A DNA stretch of 64,000 nt, taken from NCBI GenBank assembly GCA_946122785.1, contig CAMGYJ010000002.1, positions 9,174,339 through 9,238,338 of the forward strand, read 5' to 3'. Made by a program: the position numbers and the translations under genes. The notes below the pieces were generated by a model. It did not search any database and was not told where the DNA came from. It saw only the letters and a program-made list of their open reading frames with translations. The stretch comes from Linum tenue. Lineage: Eukaryota; Streptophyta; Magnoliopsida; Malpighiales; Linaceae. Of the stretch, positions 61,601 to 64,000 are shown one piece after another; positions within the stretch are counted from its first letter, which is position 1; each line of letters opens with the position of its first letter.

Positions 61601-63918
61601 AATGGTACCTTACTTTTGAGAAAAAGAATCCAACTAAGTTACCATTACCCTGCAACTTTTAACTTCCCACACTAGCTCAAACACACCTCAGAGACTTATA
61701 TTTTGGGTTTTCACCCAACTGGGCAAGGACAAATTAAATGCAGCCTGACAGAGGGAGGCTAAATAATGTCCCAAGGTTTGAGGGTCTATGTTATGAACAA
61801 TTTGAAAGACCAAGGTATTTGTTTGGATACAGAACAGTAAGGTTAAACTTCTGTGTACCCTCATATGGAAGACAAAGGTTCTCATTTTCTCTTCCAATCC
61901 ACTCTACTGTGAGGAGAGAGGAGAAAGGGCCTCGAGGATACGACATTCGTCAACGCCAGACCATATTTCCAAAACAAGGAAGCAAAACAATTGGCATGTA
62001 GATAAGAATAATGAGATTCCTGACCTCGAAGCGATCGATGAAAAATCCAAGCCAAATTCTATGAGCAAGGATTTGTTCTACAGGATTAACTTCAGGCTGT
62101 GGCTCTGGTTCCCCAGGGGCAAGATGAGGTCTTAGTTTTGCAGCAGGGCCAGAATACTTGACATCCAATGCAAATAGGCCTCTTTTTGTGTCAATACTCC
62201 ATAACCAGGCATCCACAAGTTCAGCAAGAACAAGAGAACCAAGTTGGGGGGCTGCAGAAACCAACCAAGTCCATATAAACACCCCAGTCTCCATTGCATC
62301 GGGAGTAGAAATATACGCTGGACACCAACAAAGAAGACGTAGCAATTGTGCAAAGCCTTCAACACTGAATCTTGAATCAGAAGTCTGATAAGCAAAGGGA
62401 ACAATGGAACAAGATCTAATCAAGAGGTTGGAATTATTTATTGATGCCACTGTGTAAATCACTAGAATGGGTTCTTTACCAGATTGGATAGAAGTAATGC
62501 AGTTGCCTGAGAACAAATATCACGGAACTGTGATTTGTCCACACCCCCACCTTTCTCTGCAGTACTAACAAATTGTTGAAGTAGATGCACAAACTTATTA
62601 AGTAGCATCTCATTGAAAGAATCATCCTCAGTCTGAGGAGGTTGAGAAAATGCTCCAGTTATCAACCTTTGGAGGCCACCACCAAAAGTAGTTGGTGTAC
62701 TACCAGCTTGGAAACCACCAATGCTGCTATATAACCTTCTCATACCAGCAATTTCCCCAGCATGGTTACTCTTCACTGTTGCACTGACAATGCCAGTGCT
62801 GAGCACCTCAAAGTTAAAGGCTTCTGTCAATGTCAAGTTTGCTCCTGACGCAGCAGCAGCTGCAGCCATGACGGCTGGAACATTTGCAGTACGTATTCCA
62901 GCCCAATCATTCTTGCCAGTTCCAATACGTATCTCAGTGAGCAAAGATACCACATCCGTAGTTTGCTGTGCCTTCTGCCAGGTGTTTGCCTTGCATAGCT
63001 TTTCCTGAGGTATTAAGTCGAATGGCAAGAAATCATTTACCAATCAGGAAAAAAGGAAAAACTCTATACGGAATATACCATACAGTAATTGTCCACAGAA
63101 AATAGGATAACCAGGAAAATATCTGGAAAGCAGTACTAGTTAGTAGTCCCCAACTCTAATGCCACAAGGAGGCATGCTTTCTAAAAAGTGAAAAGGGCAA
63201 CTTTATACAAGCAAATCACCAAACGGGAGATGCTATAATGCTCACCCAAGGAGGAGGAGTTGGGGTATGGAATGGGATGGGATGGGGGGAGTTCAAAGCA
63301 TGAAGGAAGTAGAGAAAGCAGAGATCTAACTCATTCATCAAACAATCATGGAATCCCGTTTTCAACTAATGTCAAGCGTATACTTCCCCTCTCAGTCTAA
63401 TCATGCAGTCTTTCACATATGGATTAAGGATGATTGGTATCAGAGCATCGTCAGTTATATGTTTAACACTTTCTAACTCTCTCTTTAATACGATGGTTTC
63501 TAATGAAATCCAACTATTTCAACAAAGAGTTGAATGGAAAATAAATCAATCATCATGTGGATACAGCATATATCTTAGAATGTCTTAAACAAAAACATTG
63601 CAAGAAGTTCATCAGAAGAAAGAAAGTAACGACTAGAGATCGGTCGTAGCAATAAACAATACTGTTAACAGCTTCTGAGACACTTCTAAACAAACTTGTA
63701 AATAAACTTTCAATAATTTAAGTGCGTAGAACCACCTGAAGAAGACCTTGGCTAGTACATGGAGCATATGAAACCGACATACAGATCCACTCCTTGAGGA
63801 TTTTCTGATACAATGCACGGACAGTTGCTACCCAAGAAGGATCATTAACAACGGTGGAAGTAGAGTCATTGTGAACAGAAAATAATAAGGAGTCCAAACA
63901 AGATGAGTTCCATAAGAT
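55622..63918 (-). CDS. PI4KA1: phosphatidylinositol 4-kinase alpha, C-terminal 1097 residues, 16 exons (5' end outside window)
   Basis: Type III PI 4-kinase that makes PI4P at the plant plasma membrane. Exons from 5' to 3': 63736-63918, 62480-63004, 62025-62384, 60972-61186, 59733-59916, 59438-59574, 59178-59328, 58685-58951, 58291-58368, 58099-58152, 57780-57952, 57485-57680, 56996-57136, 56603-56811, 55982-56143 and 55622-55880. All are GT-AG and sum to 1098 codons including TGA. The order is: helical repeat region ([23 protein letters not shown]), the PIK accessory domain (about 59.6-58.3 kb), then the kinase domain: [53 protein letters not shown], the catalytic loop [15 protein letters not shown] (DFG), and the conserved end [13 protein letters not shown]. 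No disruption was found. The N-terminal half, roughly 900 residues in relatives, lies beyond the right edge. Confidence 0.95.
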
Positions 63919-64000
63919 CTGCACAAATAAAGCCCGGCGTGGTTTAAACAATAATGTATTATTGAATCAGAAGGATGCAAAATGAAAAAATTGAATAACA
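63919..64000 (-). other. PI4K alpha intron at the window edge
   Basis: The acceptor of the first visible exon is at 63919-63920 (TGTGCAG on the minus strand), so the remaining bases are intron sequence of the same gene. Confidence 0.6.

Overview
This is a window of plant nuclear DNA, almost certainly from a eudicot. Genes are split by many short GT-AG introns, intergenic DNA is AT-rich and full of transposon remnants, and every recognisable protein belongs to a plant family. The species cannot be named from the sequence alone. All calls come from reading translations and splice sites by eye; no database was searched.

Layout, left to right. 1-0.85 kb: minus-strand FAR1/FHY3-family gene, cut by the window edge and carrying two in-frame stops. 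2.46-2.83 kb: degenerate tandem repeat. 3.6-15.7 kb: plus-strand exocyst gene SEC5 in 21 exons, with transposons in its introns (Helitron-like end in intron 3, long-TIR MULE in intron 4, hAT MITE in intron 11) and an exact 133-bp tandem duplication in intron 1. 16.4-18.0 kb: minus-strand LSM3, convergent with SEC5. 18.8-25.2 kb: minus-strand FQR1-like quinone reductase, split in its first exon by a 5.4-kb Ty1/copia element (19450-24874) with apparently identical LTRs but decayed coding sequence; the gene also has a separate frameshift. 26.3-27.3 kb: minus-strand DeSI/PPPDE peptidase. 29.0-30.8 kb: minus-strand GT77 arabinosyltransferase of the RRA type.

31.3-39.1 kb is mobile-element territory: a broken LINE, a cluster of direct and inverted repeat copies, a Helitron-like 3' end and a hAT element with an 8-bp target duplication. 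41.2-43.1 kb: plus-strand glycine-rich organellar protein of the RF2/YL1 type. 43.1-51.0 kb: AT-rich, no convincing gene, one hAT-like element and two AT microsatellites. 51.06-53.08 kb: plus-strand GC-rich polyol/monosaccharide transporter with a clear TATA box. 54.28-55.06 kb: second MULE-like element. 55.6-63.9 kb: the 3' part (16 exons, 1097 residues) of minus-strand phosphatidylinositol 4-kinase alpha, running off the right edge.

The genes form no operon or cluster. They are housekeeping functions: exocytosis, U6 snRNP/mRNA decay, redox, deSUMOylation-type proteolysis, wall glycoprotein arabinosylation, organelle biogenesis, sugar-alcohol transport and PI4P synthesis. I see no undescribed multi-gene system. 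The strongest second-look items are the copia-disrupted reductase, the hairpin-forming MULE inside SEC5, and the repeat cluster at 33.7-35.3 kb.
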